Assembly (NCBI RefSeq): GCF_018143015.1
Contig: NC_054743.1
Span: 37,079,243 to 37,143,242 of the forward strand
DNA from: Lytechinus variegatus
Lineage: Eukaryota; Echinodermata; Echinoidea; Temnopleuroida; Toxopneustidae
DNA: 64,000 bases
Direction: 5' to 3'
Shown here: in pieces, positions 45,085 to 55,961 of the stretch
Layout: each line of letters starts with the position of its first letter
Position numbering within the stretch: the first letter of the stretch is position 1
Notes under the pieces: generated by a model
Database searches by the model: none
Seen by the model: the letters and a program-made list of their open reading frames with translations, nothing else
Told to the model about the DNA's origin: nothing
Translations under genes and position numbers: made by a program

Positions 45085-47826
45085 GTGATAGCTCAATTTG
45101 ACATCCCACTAGCACAGATATCATCCACCCTCCAGAGCTATATTGTACATCATCAGCCAAGAGAGGGTCGTCTAGGAGGTGGTGTAGCTGTATGCATACA
45201 TCAATCCTTCAAAGTCAAGGAGTTTAAATCAACCAATATCTTCACATCGTTTGAATACATGGATGTACTCGTTACTGCTCATGGACATGTTCCGGTTCGA
45301 CTTCTGGTCGTGTATCGCCCACAACGAACCGCTTCTGGACAGTCTACTGATCAGCTTTTTCTTCAAGAATTTTCTACACTTATGGAGCAGCTTGTATCTT
45401 CAACGCATCGGTTACTGATTGTTGGTGATTTTAATTATCACGTGGATATTGCTTCGGACTCAAACTCTGTCAACTTCCTGAATGATATTGCAGCTCTTAA
45501 CCTTCAGCAACACGTCCATTTCCCAACACATACAAATGGACACACATTAGATCTGGTTCTTACACGAGCAAATGAGGCCTTCATTAGTAATGTATCAAAA
45601 GAAGGTTATCTACCATCCGATCATGTAGCCGTCACTTGCTCTTTGAACATTCGTAAACCAAAGCCCCAAAAGGTACAGATCAGGACTCGCAAAATCCAAA
45701 ATATTGATCTTGAGGCATTTCGTCAAGACATTCTTGTGTCTGAGCTATACTCTACCCCCTCGGACACCATAGATGGACAGGTTGACCGGTTTGAGTCTAC
45801 ACTTTCTACTCTCCTAGATAAGCATGCCCCGGTGGTTACACGCGTCATTACAAGCCGACCTGAATCTCCTTGGTATGGTGATGACCTGCGAGAACTTAAG
45901 CGTGAACTTAGGGTATTAGAACGTAAAGCTTTCCCACGTGGTTTGGAGATCGATCGGGAGCGTTTCCGAAAGACAGCCCATCAATACAGCAACAAGCTGA
46001 AATCTGCAAAGAGTTTGTATCATCGAAACCAGCTTAAAGACTGCACTCCGCGTGAACTATTCAAGACGATTGAACGGTTAACGCAGCCTACCACTTCTTC
46101 AGTCATTCCCAGTATAAATAACTGTAACTTAGTAGCTGAATGTTTCGTTGATTTCTTCAAAGAGAAAGTAACAAACATAACCGATCAGCTAAAGGTTACA
46201 TCTTTGGCTACATCTTCGCCGAGTGGCATCTGTGAGGAGCTTTCCAACTGCAAGTCATCATTTACACACTTCAAAACAGTGTCAGATGAAGAAGTACGTA
46301 GGGTAATCATGCAGTCCTCTACATCAACTTGTGATCTTGACCCCATTCCAACATCATTTCTTAAGCAATTACTACCTGAGCTTGTTCCTATAATGACAGA
46401 AATCATTAATGAATCATTTATATCTGGTTGCTTCCCTAGTAAATTTAAGTGTGCTAACATCATTCCCAAATTAAAAGGAAATTCTCTGAACAAGGAAGAG
46501 CTTAAAAACTACCGCCCTATTTCAAATCTAAGATTCTTTGCCAAGATCTTGGAAAAATTAGCTGCTTCTCAATTACAAGCTTATCTTAACGAATATGATT
46601 TACATGCCAAATTTCAGTCAGGTTATCGCCAATACTATGGTGTAGAAACGGCTCTTCTTAGGGTAACAAACGATATTTTGATATCATTAGACAGAGGTGA
46701 AGAAGTTATTCTTATATTACTAGACTTTTCGTCAGCTTTTGACACCATTAAACACGACATTCTCCTGAAACGTTTAGAGTATATATTTGGGATACGTGAT
46801 CTGGCTCTACGATGGTTTCATTCATATCTTTTAGGTCGAAGCCATCGTGTCGTCATTGGAAGTGAGAAATCAACTTTCCACTCTTTAACTCAAGGTGTTC
46901 CTCAGGGATCTGTACTGGGGCCGATCTTATTTACACTGTACACTTCCCCACTTGAGTCAATCATTGATAAGTTCAAAATACAAAAAATGTTTTATGCGGA
47001 TGACACACAACTGTATGTTACCCTTAAAAAGTTTAAGGATTCTGACCCCACTGCTGAAATTACACAATGTATTCAAGAGATTAAAGAATGGTCACAGATC
47101 AATAGCCTCAAACTAAACGGTGAAAAAACAGAGTTTTTACACATTTCCTCACGTTTCCGAGAAACAGAATCAATCCAGATGTTAAAACTTGGTGGAATGG
47201 ACATACGCGCAAGTACTTCTTGTAGAAATCTAGGAGTTATATTTGATGATAAATTGACATTCGATGAATTTATATCGCAAAAATGTCGCTCTGCATCATA
47301 TGCCTTATACAAAATTGGTAAACTTCGTGAATTCTTGGATAAACCCACCACTGAAAAATTGGTACATGCTTTTGTTTTATGTCACATTGATTTCTGCAAT
47401 AGTCTCCTTTCAGGATTACCTATTAAACAAATTAAAAAACTGCAAACCATTCAAAATTCAGCTGCGAGATTAGTAACACGAACACGCAAGTATGAAGCAA
47501 TTACTCCAGTTCTCAGAGAATTACATTGGCTCCCTGTCCGTTCCCGGATTGTATTCAAACTTCTAGTTTTTGCACACAACTGTTTTTATAAAATTGCCCC
47601 GTCCTATTTACTCGATTTAGTTTCATATTACCAGCCATCCCGAAATCTTAGATCAAGCTCAAAAGCATTATTTGTTGTTCCCTCTGTCTTTACAAAGTCA
47701 TATGGTGAGCGTGCTTTTACTTATGCCTCTGCTGTCCTCTGGAATGCTTTACCGAATTCAATGAGATATCAAAGTGATTTATGTACATTCAGGAGATCCC
47801 TCAAGACATATCTTTTCAATGCATAA
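45085..47826 (+). CDS. LINE ORF2: endonuclease (partial) + reverse transcriptase
   Basis: A 914-codon open frame of a non-LTR retrotransposon. It opens with GTG after a TAA, so the true N-terminus is missing. The endonuclease keeps only its later motifs: VVYRP (~75), GDFNYHVD (~115), HTLDLVLTR (~153) and SDHVAV (~177); the first catalytic Asn/Glu blocks are gone. The reverse transcriptase is complete: NYRPISNLRFFAKILEKL (~474), LDFSSAFDTIKHDILLKRL (~546), GVPQGSVLGPILFTLY (~602) and FYADDTQLY (~636) with its two Asp. The C-terminal block runs through IQNSAARLVTRTRKY and LHWLPV to a final LKTYLFNA. Motif wording fits the CR1/L2 group. No internal stops, so the copy is young or was recently active, but 5'-truncated and likely unable to move alone. 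Confidence 0.93.
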   Translation: MIAQFDIPLAQISSTLQSYIVHHQPREGRLGGGVAVCIHQSFKVKEFKSTNIFTSFEYMDVLVTAHGHVPVRLLVVYRPQRTASGQSTDQLFLQEFSTLMEQLVSSTHRLLIVGDFNYHVDIASDSNSVNFLNDIAALNLQQHVHFPTHTNGHTLDLVLTRANEAFISNVSKEGYLPSDHVAVTCSLNIRKPKPQKVQIRTRKIQNIDLEAFRQDILVSELYSTPSDTIDGQVDRFESTLSTLLDKHAPVVTRVITSRPESPWYGDDLRELKRELRVLERKAFPRGLEIDRERFRKTAHQYSNKLKSAKSLYHRNQLKDCTPRELFKTIERLTQPTTSSVIPSINNCNLVAECFVDFFKEKVTNITDQLKVTSLATSSPSGICEELSNCKSSFTHFKTVSDEEVRRVIMQSSTSTCDLDPIPTSFLKQLLPELVPIMTEIINESFISGCFPSKFKCANIIPKLKGNSLNKEELKNYRPISNLRFFAKILEKLAASQLQAYLNEYDLHAKFQSGYRQYYGVETALLRVTNDILISLDRGEEVILILLDFSSAFDTIKHDILLKRLEYIFGIRDLALRWFHSYLLGRSHRVVIGSEKSTFHSLTQGVPQGSVLGPILFTLYTSPLESIIDKFKIQKMFYADDTQLYVTLKKFKDSDPTAEITQCIQEIKEWSQINSLKLNGEKTEFLHISSRFRETESIQMLKLGGMDIRASTSCRNLGVIFDDKLTFDEFISQKCRSASYALYKIGKLREFLDKPTTEKLVHAFVLCHIDFCNSLLSGLPIKQIKKLQTIQNSAARLVTRTRKYEAITPVLRELHWLPVRSRIVFKLLVFAHNCFYKIAPSYLLDLVSYYQPSRNLRSSSKALFVVPSVFTKSYGERAFTYASAVLWNALPNSMRYQSDLCTFRRSLKTYLFNA

Positions 47827-47970
47827 AAAACTAACTTTGAACTAATGGTCCAATCTAAATATCTCGATTACTTTATTCTTATATACCTTTCACTATTTCT
47901 TCTCTAAGCGCATAGGGACATGCTATGCTATGTGTGATGCGCTATACAAGAATTGAGCATTATTATTATT
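45085..47970 (+). mobile_element. CR1/L2-like LINE, 5'-truncated
   Basis: The element body runs from the truncated endonuclease to a short 3' UTR ending GCGCTATACAAGAATTGAGC and ATT repeats (47939-47970). The end resembles the tail of the SINE at 5384-5632, suggesting a shared retrotransposition machinery. Confidence 0.85.
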
Positions 47971-48164
47971 AAACCAAATGGGGGCGTGTCCTGAAACCGG
48001 TTTTATTATAATTTTTGTGATGTGTCTACAAAGGACGTGACAGTATGGTGCACTATCTTCACATCTTATGAAGATATCAAGACATATATCAAGATATATC
48101 ACAGGGCTTGATTTGTTTGTGTATAGTGTACACTCAACATAAATCCAATGGTTTATTTTCATTT
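47971..48164. other. Spacer, nothing recognised
   Basis: Short region with an ATCAAGACATATATCAAGAT local duplication; otherwise nothing. Confidence 0.4.
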
Positions 48165-48735
48165 GGTCTAATGCCAGTTCGTCCAATTGCCAACTCGTCT
48201 ACTATCATTTGGTTTACCATCAGTTCGTCCACTATCCACATGGTCTAATTGCCAATTCGGTCACTCACCATTTCGCCTAATAACCAGTTGATCCAATAGC
48301 CATTTAGTCCACATACAATTTGGTCTAATTGGACTACGTGTTGATTGTGTAAAATGAATACAAATGAAATGGATATTTATAGACCAACTGGTTATTATAC
48401 AAAATGGTCATATAAGAAATGGTGATTAGACGAAATGTCGATGGACGGAATGGCATTAGACTGTATGAAAGTAGACCATGTGTTGAGTGGACAAGTTGGC
48501 AGTTCACTCTAAAAAATGAAGTGCTAATTTAGCTCTTAAAGAGCGTGTATAGTGACTGCACTTCGGAGTGCTGATTTGTCTAGTTCAAATTTGAACTAGA
48601 CAAATCAGCACTCCGAAGTGCAGTCACTATACACGCTCTTTGAGAGCTAAATTAGCACTTCATTTTTTAGAGTGTAGTTGCCAATTTACCAATCCAATCA
48701 CTAGCCGGTTAATAATGTAAAAAAAATCAAACTCT
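48165..48735. repeat. Inverted array of ~20-bp GGTCTAATTGCCA-type units
   Basis: Units such as TTTGGTCTAATTGCCAATTC and CAGTTCGTCCACTATCC run one way to about 48340. Complementary units (TTAGACGAAATG, GGTGATTAGACG, AGTGGACAAGTTGGCAGT) run the other way to 48500 and resume after the palindrome at 48675. The layout parallels the GGTTCG/CCGAA arrays, but the unit is different. Confidence 0.6.
48505..48674. mobile_element. Near-perfect 170-bp palindrome
   Basis: Two 85-bp arms with no spacer. It opens CACTCTAAAAAATGAAGTGC, the centre is GTTCAAATTTGAAC (48583-48596), and the right half is the exact inverse except for one change (AGCTCTTAAAG against AGCTCTCAAAG). It shares the CACTCTAAAA terminus with 14369-14593. 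Probably a foldback MITE of recent origin, inserted in the unit array 48165-48735. Confidence 0.9.
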
Positions 48736-48768
48736 GTTACTATCATTTCAATTTCAAAGACAAAATAT

Positions 48769-48771
<3 letters not shown>

Positions 48772-48807
<36 letters not shown>
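48772..48807. repeat. (AT)n microsatellite
   Basis: 36 bp of uninterrupted AT/TA. Confidence 0.95.
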
Positions 48808-48810
<3 letters not shown>

Positions 48811-51059
48811 AATTAAAAAAGGTTAATTGTTTGCCTTTTCTTATCTGATTGGAAGCAGGGGTCTGATCTGAAGGGGTGATCACTTGAGACCTTTTTTTTA
48901 CCCGATTGCTAAGAAATTGTGGCTGTTTGTAAGAAAGCAACAAAATAAAAAAACCCAAACAAACGAAGATTTAAAAACCTCCCCAATTGACCTCATCATG
49001 AGGATACATACGCACCAGCTGGAAGTCGACCCGGGTCTCCGAATAGCAATATCATCATTGCCGCCGACCTATCATATCATGTTTCGGTTTTGAATAGCAA
49101 GGCGCGATCGCCTTTGCCATTGTTTTTCCTTTTTGCTATATTCATGATATTTGAAGGTCACCATCAGAGACTTAAATTGACAAGTATGACTCTGTCAAGT
49201 CAAATCAGAGAGAAGGAGAGTCCCTTCATCTGTAATTGATTGTTATTTTTCAACAGCTTTGATGGCAACCTCTGAGACTATAATCACGCCCTTAGGTTAT
49301 TCGTTGTCACTCTTCTCATATTCCTCCCTCTGGTCGATGTCATCCACGTAATGATGGCTCAGAACGATGACGACAAGGGCGAAAGTGATATATTTTAAGC
49401 CCCTAGGTCGGTATGATTTCGACCTTCGATGAATGGATCTATGCGATGATTATCTCGGTTTTCTTGGACGAACTCGAAAGGAAATAAAAAAAATGCCTTT
49501 TCAATCTTTTCATTGAGTTTCCGCTCAGTAGGTATAAATTTCAGATAAATTGTTCGACCTTTACGTCTTTGTCTTAAAGAGGAGCATCGATGATACGAAA
49601 AGAATTACTGACCACGCTAACAAGAAAATGCGTCATTCGTTTCGCTACCACTTCCAATTTTTTTTTTCATAATGTAAAATTAAAATAGACTGTTTTTCAT
49701 TCCTTTCTTTTTTCCGACGTCTTCCTCAGCCTGTTGAGCAAGTTCGGTATGGAAATTCCGATCCACGTATGTTACTTTATATTGATTTACTGTTAAGAAT
49801 ACTGATTTTATCATCTTCTTATTTGATACTTCTGGATCGCATTCCTCTTAAATGGGCTACTGTTTTTAAATATGTGTAATAACTAAATGAATAAATAAAT
49901 AACTAAATGTATAAATAAATAAATACATCAATCAAGAAATCGATCTAGCAAAATATAACAAGGTTAGAATGAAGAAGGCAATATGTTGGGGTGGAACGTA
50001 TAGACTTCTGTACTAGAAATAATGATCAAACTACGAATTAATGGTTTATATGCCTATTTCCCATACTGATTTCAACCGAGTCACAGGAATCCTCGAGTAA
50101 CTTTAAAGCATTTAGAAGAAATAACATATTGTTGCTTGAGGAGACGAAATCATATACTAAGACCTCCACACTGTATACCCAGTTGTTGTGTGTCCGGACG
50201 ATAAATTTTAGAAAGTCATTCGGAAAAAAAAATTCATTAATTTTTAGTACAAAATGTTATAGAGAACAAAATAGAAGATGATTACAACTATTGAATTCAT
50301 ATTTTTAGCGTAATCTTAAGACAAAAAGAAGGCTTCAAAAATTTAAAGTGTCCGGACACCCGACCCCCATCCTATTAGAACGTGATTAAATGGTGTGCGA
50401 GAATGAGTGTATCCAGGTTTTCTATCATGTCTATCAAAGGAAATTACACAAATCATCTGTAATACCCCATTTCATGTTTACCTGGAAAGTGGCTTTAAAA
50501 ATCATCTTGGATCCCCAAGACCATCTTCCTTACGCATTTCATGCTCAGATACCGATAGCTAATAATCATCATCTTAATTCTCTTTCCACAACGTGCAAGA
50601 CTAAGATCATAATAATTGTTCCTTTACTCGTGATGAGTTTGACAGGTGATTGCAATGATATGATATTTTTCATCGGTAGCGTGTTTGTTAAATGCACAGA
50701 TATAGGCCCGAATTCACAAAGGTGGTTTTGAAAACCCGCGGTTGAGTCTATGGTTTATGTAGAGTTCTAACGCGTATCGGGCGCATGTATAGCAAAAATG
50801 CTGATGAATAACTGTACATTTACCGAAGAGTTAGATGCCTTTGACAAAATAATAAAACAGCTTTCGTGTACACTTAAATACAGTCCCATCAAATTATCTC
50901 GGTTCATTAAAAGTCACTCATGCGTTGAAAATGAGGACGATAAATAAAAATAAAAAGACGGGTGTTTTAAAAGTGCGGATAATCTCTTGAAATGCCAGAT
51001 TTTTAATCGACATGATGGAGGAAACATTTTTTTCGCAGGTAAAACCCAGTGGTGGCACT
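48808..51059. other. Intergenic 2.2 kb, nothing recognised
   Basis: Includes an AAATAAATAA-rich tract near 49880-49925. No gene is supported; the 113-codon frame at 50390 has no signature. Confidence 0.4.
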
Positions 51060-51800
51060 AAAGGGGGGGGGGCGGGAGGGACACAGGGGGAGTATTTTGT
51101 CCCCAGTCAGGCACACCTCCCCCTCAAAAAATGGAAACTTAAAAAAACATGTATGGTTAAATACTGACATAAAAATCCTACTTAAGCAGTAAATTGCTAA
51201 AAAAACAGCATTTTTCACTCTGAAAATCAAAAAAAAAATTCTCACCCATTCCACGTTAGCTTCCAAAAATTGCTAAAATAATTATTTCAGGTCATTATAT
51301 AAAGCTAAAATTTAGTTTGCGATTCGCGCTATCAGTGGCTTTCAATAGATTCAATATGATAACATAGGGTTTAAAAGAATCCAGCGTTCAAGTCAATTTG
51401 CATAAATTATTCTTCTCGCAATTCGAATTGTCATTATTCGTTTTAGGGATATACGCATGATGCATGTTCATAATTACGACAAAATGCTGAAAATCAGCTA
51501 ATTTTCGCTCGCGCAGCTCGTTCTCATCAATTTGTTATAGTTAGGCAACCTATCATGTAAAATAGTTTCAAAAAATGCTTAGAACGTCCACTTATCTTCA
51601 TAGGATGTTAAAATTTTCAGATCGCGCTTCGCGCTCTCATTTTTTATTTCCTGAGATATCACCTTTACATGTCATTGAAAACACAGGTCGCTTTTCAAGT
51701 CAGTAGTGTCTGTAATAGAAATCTTATCTCGCGCTTCCAGCTAGATTTTGAAGAACGGGCCAAAAAGGGTGTCCACCTTTGCTCCCCGAAAAATCCCCCC
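51060..51800 (-). repeat. GC-word DNA-transposon debris with G-run
   Basis: Opens with CAGTGGTGGCACTAAAG and an 11-base G-run followed by CGGGAGGGACACAGGGGG. It continues in AT-rich DNA with TTCGCTCGCGCAGCTCG, GATCGCGCTTCGCGCTC and TCTCGCGCTTCCAG words (inverse of those at 15290-15780), ending near a C-run at 51797. It looks like one eroded element with mirrored G- and C-run ends. Confidence 0.5.
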
Positions 51801-52146
51801 CCCCTATACGTTAAAAATCCTAGTGTCTCCACTGGTAAAAAAAATGAACCAATTCAGTTATACGTCATAGCATGCTTATGCAAGAAGATGATTTAAAAGA
51901 TCTCGAAGGCTTATTTCTGTTCAAACATGAAACTCATATCCACCTCCCCTCACTCTACACACTCACATGCACACTCCCACGCACACATACGCTCCTCACC
52001 CTTCTTCATACAACGCATTTTACCGTACAAACTGGAGGCATCACGTCTGTCCAAGACACAAGAAAGTACTTTGTAATTATGAATTACCTAATTTTCAACG
52101 GCAAGAGTCTTAGAAAATGATATTCTTATAAATATGTATAGCCAAA
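51801..52146. other. Upstream flank of tRNA-Lys
   Basis: CACAC/CTCAC-rich stretch near 51950-51990; otherwise no feature. Confidence 0.4.
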
Positions 52147-52219
52147 GCCCGGTTAGCTCAGTCGGTAGAGCATCAGACTTTTAATCTGAGGGTCGCGGGT
52201 TCGAGTCCCTCATCGGGCG
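52147..52219 (+). tRNA. trnK-UUU: tRNA-Lys (anticodon UUU)
   Basis: A complete 73-nt cloverleaf: acceptor GCCCGGT pairs with ATCGGGC, D-arm GCTCAGTCGGTAGAGC, anticodon arm CAGACTTTTAATCTG with TTT in the loop, and a B-box GGTTCGAGTCC. The T-stem has one mismatch (GCGGG/CCCTC). A T-run (52228-52236) follows as Pol III terminator. Unlike the other tRNA-like sequences in the window, this one folds fully and has no SINE body. Confidence 0.88.
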
Positions 52220-52225
52220 GGAGCT

Positions 52226-52240
52226 GATTTTTTTTTTCTT
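52226..52240 (+). terminator. Pol III terminator of tRNA-Lys
   Basis: A run of ten or so T residues beginning eight bases after the tRNA 3' end. Confidence 0.7.
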
Positions 52241-52425
52241 TAAGCGGTGTGTTGGTTCAGTTGGTTGAGCGTTCGGAGTTAAAGCCCAGGCCGCCTCAGA
52301 GCAAAGACGTTGCAAGATGGGAGTTGCTGCTATCCTGTTTGACGTTCAACGATTATTAAGGGAGAGAGCAACTTCGGACTGGCGCTGTTCAGTTGGTGCC
52401 GGTCCCACGATCAATTGGGAAAATT
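52241..52425 (+). repeat. tRNA-like repeat fragment with A-box
   Basis: GTTGGTTCAGTTGGTTGAGCG resembles a Pol III A-box, followed by CCAGGCCGCC and later GGCGCTGTTCAGTTGGTGCC. No B-box in register and no second copy in the window, so the identity is open. Confidence 0.3.
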
Positions 52426-52639
52426 AATTTTTTTTTCGGAGAATCGCTATTTCTGATGTATATTTTGAAGAATAGAATATGAATGAATATTGCATTACTA
52501 TTATCATAGGGATAAAATGCAAAAAAAATTCAGACGATATTTACTATTTTTTTTCAGTCTTATTAATCTATGATGGACAAACAAGGCAAAGATTGAAATG
52601 ATGCTTATTTGACCTTTACTCTCTTACTTTAGATCACTG
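52426..52639. other. Intergenic spacer
   Basis: AT-rich, nothing recognised. Confidence 0.35.
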
Positions 52640-52830
52640 TATTTTTCATTCCATTTCATTTATTCATTTCAAATAGAAAAAATACATTGTTTCATATAAA
52701 GATACAAAAAAAATTAAATACATAAACAGGAGAGAATATGAGTGATATGTGGAGCCAGCACAGGCCGATGGCCTTTCTAAGGTTGGGCTCCGGAAACAAT
52801 AGAAGAGAGATAGAGAGAAGGTACATGTAC
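52640..52830 (-). pseudogene. 3' tail of a LINE
   Basis: The minus strand reads GAGCCCAACCTTAGAAAGGC, then CCTGTGCTGGCTCC, an AT-rich stretch and a GAAATGAATAAATGAAATGG terminus. This is the layout of LINE 3' ends with a short repeat tail. No ORF remains. Confidence 0.5.
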
Positions 52831-55384
52831 TGTATACCTCTGAATATTAGGGTGGGTGAAAAGGCAATTTCCTCACATTTTTTCAGATTTATTCGTAGGC
52901 ATCAGTAGGGTATATTTTATAACTATTTTTGAAAGAGGAATAAAATGGGCATCTTGTTAATTTCTTTTTGTTAATTACTCATGTGCCTATCCAAAAAAAA
53001 AGAAACATTCCCCCTATGTACTGAGCATTTTTTTTCGATTCTTAAGAACATTCCCTCTACTTTTGAATTTGAATTGCAGAGTGAAAAGGTCATTTCCTTA
53101 TCCACCGTCAGATTTGAGCAATTACAGCCCAGTTGCATGGCACTTCCTGCGCGAGGTGACAAGTTCTGCGCGATAAATGCCTTGTGGAGATACATCACGT
53201 GCCGAGTTTAAATCCTTTATTTTACACGTCGTTCTTAATCAGAGTCATCAAGCAGAGTCTTCAATGTTTTCTCTCGACTTTATTGGTGCAAAAGTGGGCA
53301 AAAGGGGGTATTCAGGCACTGGTGGAGAGCAGGGAAAGAAGCAGTGAACATTCCGATAGAATGAAACCAGATTATGGGAGTGAAACATAAGAAGAAGACG
53401 AAAATATCCTCTGTACAATGTCCACATTCCCCTGGCTCCCATGTCCCCTTTCCGACTCATCTATTTAGTCAATGCCCTACCCTATTGCCCCAACATAGAT
53501 GAATACCTCTTGTTCGTTGTATCCTGCCGTGACAACGCCACGCCAATGCTCTCTCTTTAACAGACTGAAGATATCCGACGAACAGATCAGGAAACTCACT
53601 TTATATACTTATTTTCATGAAGTTTAGCTTAGGATTATATCTGCACATCGGATAAATCAGAGCGCCAAAAGGTATTAGGTTGCGTCTAACTTTAATATAA
53701 AAAAATCGTTGCTTTTCTATAACACGTGATGTATAGCGCCTTTCGCATGTACACAACGCAATGCATAACGGATGAAATATTTAAATTACATCTATATTAA
53801 ATAAGAATTACCACATATGCAATTACCAAATATTGCAGTTTATTTATTATTCTTTTTCATCCTTTTTTATTTTGGTGAAATTCGGTTGAAACATCTAAAA
53901 TGAAAGTGTACCATTTTTGATGACTTGCGATTTGTTTTCCCTCCAAATAATTCAGAACTGTCACGAATCTCTATGTATTGTAGATAGATACCTAGAAATC
54001 TATATTAAAAAAAGACTGAACACATTCAGTTAGGAACTGATAATATTTCATTAACATTCGAAATTCCCCCTGCCCCCCCCCCCACCTTCTCGTAATCTGC
54101 AATAATACATTATGCTTTTCCAAGAAAAATACGCATTTTTTTTCACAATTTCCTTTTGTGACACGAAGCCGAACACGCTGCCAAAGCGTTTTAATAAAGC
54201 ACGAGATATCAATTAAGCTCGGTTGATAATTCCTTCAACCTTTCTTGATCCATTTTGCTATAGTGTTTTTTCCCCTGATTCTTTGTCCGTTCCATCAGCA
54301 TTGCATTTCGAACATGCGACAAAGTAAATATTACCTCGAATCGTGACCGCAAATCAATTAATTCGTTCACTGAGGAGGCATTAATTAAATGGAGCCATTA
54401 CCAGATTAATGCTTCTCCGTTAAATTAATTCATGTTATTGCGCTAACTTCATGTATTGTAAACGATAGGATTTACACAATTGATCGATGAGCAAATATAT
54501 ATTCTATTCGTGATTAGTGCTCCAGTCATACAAACGAATCCGACTCTCGACCGATTATAGCTATTGCGTTGTTTACCATACGGCGGAGCATCAATCGGTT
54601 TAGAATCGGTTTCGTTCGTTCGACTGTAAAAAATGACTCGGTGTTGCCTTCCATAATTACACTTTCTACGATTCTTGGAAGATTGGCGTCATTGTCCTGG
54701 CCCTCAAAAGAACACTAAATATTTGAAAAGGGTTCCATAGGAACAATGATGATGGGAAAGACGGTTATCTCTTTGAATAGATGCAGAAAAATAAAATCTG
54801 GACATCTACTCAAAAGAAATAGATTTACCATGAAGTTTGGCTAACCCTTTCCCTCTTTCACGGAATCAGTTTCAACCACCCACCTAATAATGATATCATT
54901 CTCTTTTGATGCGACATTTATGAATTTTCTTTTAGACTATACTGCCCTAAGAGGAGCCCTCGTTCAAAATGAATATTTTATCTTCTCTTTCCTGGAATTA
55001 ATTGCTTTGGAAACATAAGCTATATATAACATCTGACCTTAATAAGAAAGAAGAGTTGTTTATAATTTCGCCATGCTTTGCATGCGTTTCATGGGTTCTT
55101 TATTCTATTAGTACGCTACTTGGAATCAGATATGATTATGTATTCCAATTAACACAGACAACTCGTCGAAAACCTTTTACAAGAGATCATGTTTTGCCTA
55201 AGTGGATAAACGACTAAGGTGGTTATGAATATGAGGCAAGGGAGATAGTGATAAAGAAGAAGAGGTATAAAAGGAAAGGGTAAGCACCTCATGGAATAAT
55301 ACGATAAAGAGAGCTATATTAAAAGCGAGTGAGTACAGAGAAGGTAAGAACTGAAATGCAGAGATATTTTTAAAAAAAGAGTTT
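52831..55384. other. Intergenic 2.5 kb; one homeodomain-site-rich patch
   Basis: No gene supported. A stretch at about 54330-54440 contains many TAAT/ATTA cores and could be a regulatory element (see findings). A C-run lies near 54070-54082. Confidence 0.4.
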
Positions 55385-55460
55385 CTGGGTGTGAGGATAT
55401 GGGTGGATGTGGGAAGGTGTGTGGGTGATGGTGTGGGTGGGTGTGTGCGAGAATGAGTGT
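55385..55460 (+). repeat. GTGGGTG/GTGTG low-complexity tract
   Basis: Interrupted GTGGGTGTG units directly before a tRNA-like sequence. Confidence 0.7.
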
Positions 55461-55528
55461 GTGTTTGCCTGAGTGGTCTAACGCATCTGACTTGAGAATG
55501 AAAGATCCGGGTTCGATGCGCAACACGG
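55457..55528 (+). pseudogene. tRNA-Leu/Ser-like pseudogene
   Basis: TGCCTGAGTGGTCTAACGCA matches a Leu/Ser-type D-arm and A-box; GGTTCGATGCG is a near B-box. The acceptor arms (GTGTTTG, CAACACG) pair only partly and the anticodon arm is poor. Confidence 0.5.
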
Positions 55529-55905
55529 GTCTAATGCCGTTAAGGGAGGCATTTTACCCACATCTCTCTTCAAATCGTGCACAATAATGATAAATCATAA
55601 TGCTATAGTTATCATATTTCATTAACAAATATTTAAAATGACCCTGTCTAATAGCATTCTAAATTGTCATTATTCAAGATTATTTTATTGGCCAATGTAT
55701 GCATACAAACAAATTTGGTTTCCAATGGCTGTATACAGTGCGATTCCATTCGTGTCGGTACGGGGCATTTTGACAACAATTTCTAGTTTCCTAGCCGAAT
55801 GCTTGAGAAGGAAAATATTCTTTTTTATCAATGATAAAGCTATAGTGGGTAGTCATGTGAAAAACTAATAACCTACAAAAAAAAAACATGTGTAAATTAT
55901 AGGTG
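55529..55905. other. Intergenic, nothing recognised
   Basis: AT-rich sequence, no feature. Confidence 0.4.
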
Positions 55906-55961
55906 AAAATGTTGTGTTTCTTACGGGACGCAGAAATGTCCCGTACGACACACAACATTTT
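55906..55961. repeat. 56-bp hairpin
   Basis: 24-base arms (AAAATGTTGTGT..TACGGGAC and the inverse) around the loop GCAGAAAT, with about two mismatches. Not a known RNA gene; possibly the core of a small foldback element. Confidence 0.75.
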
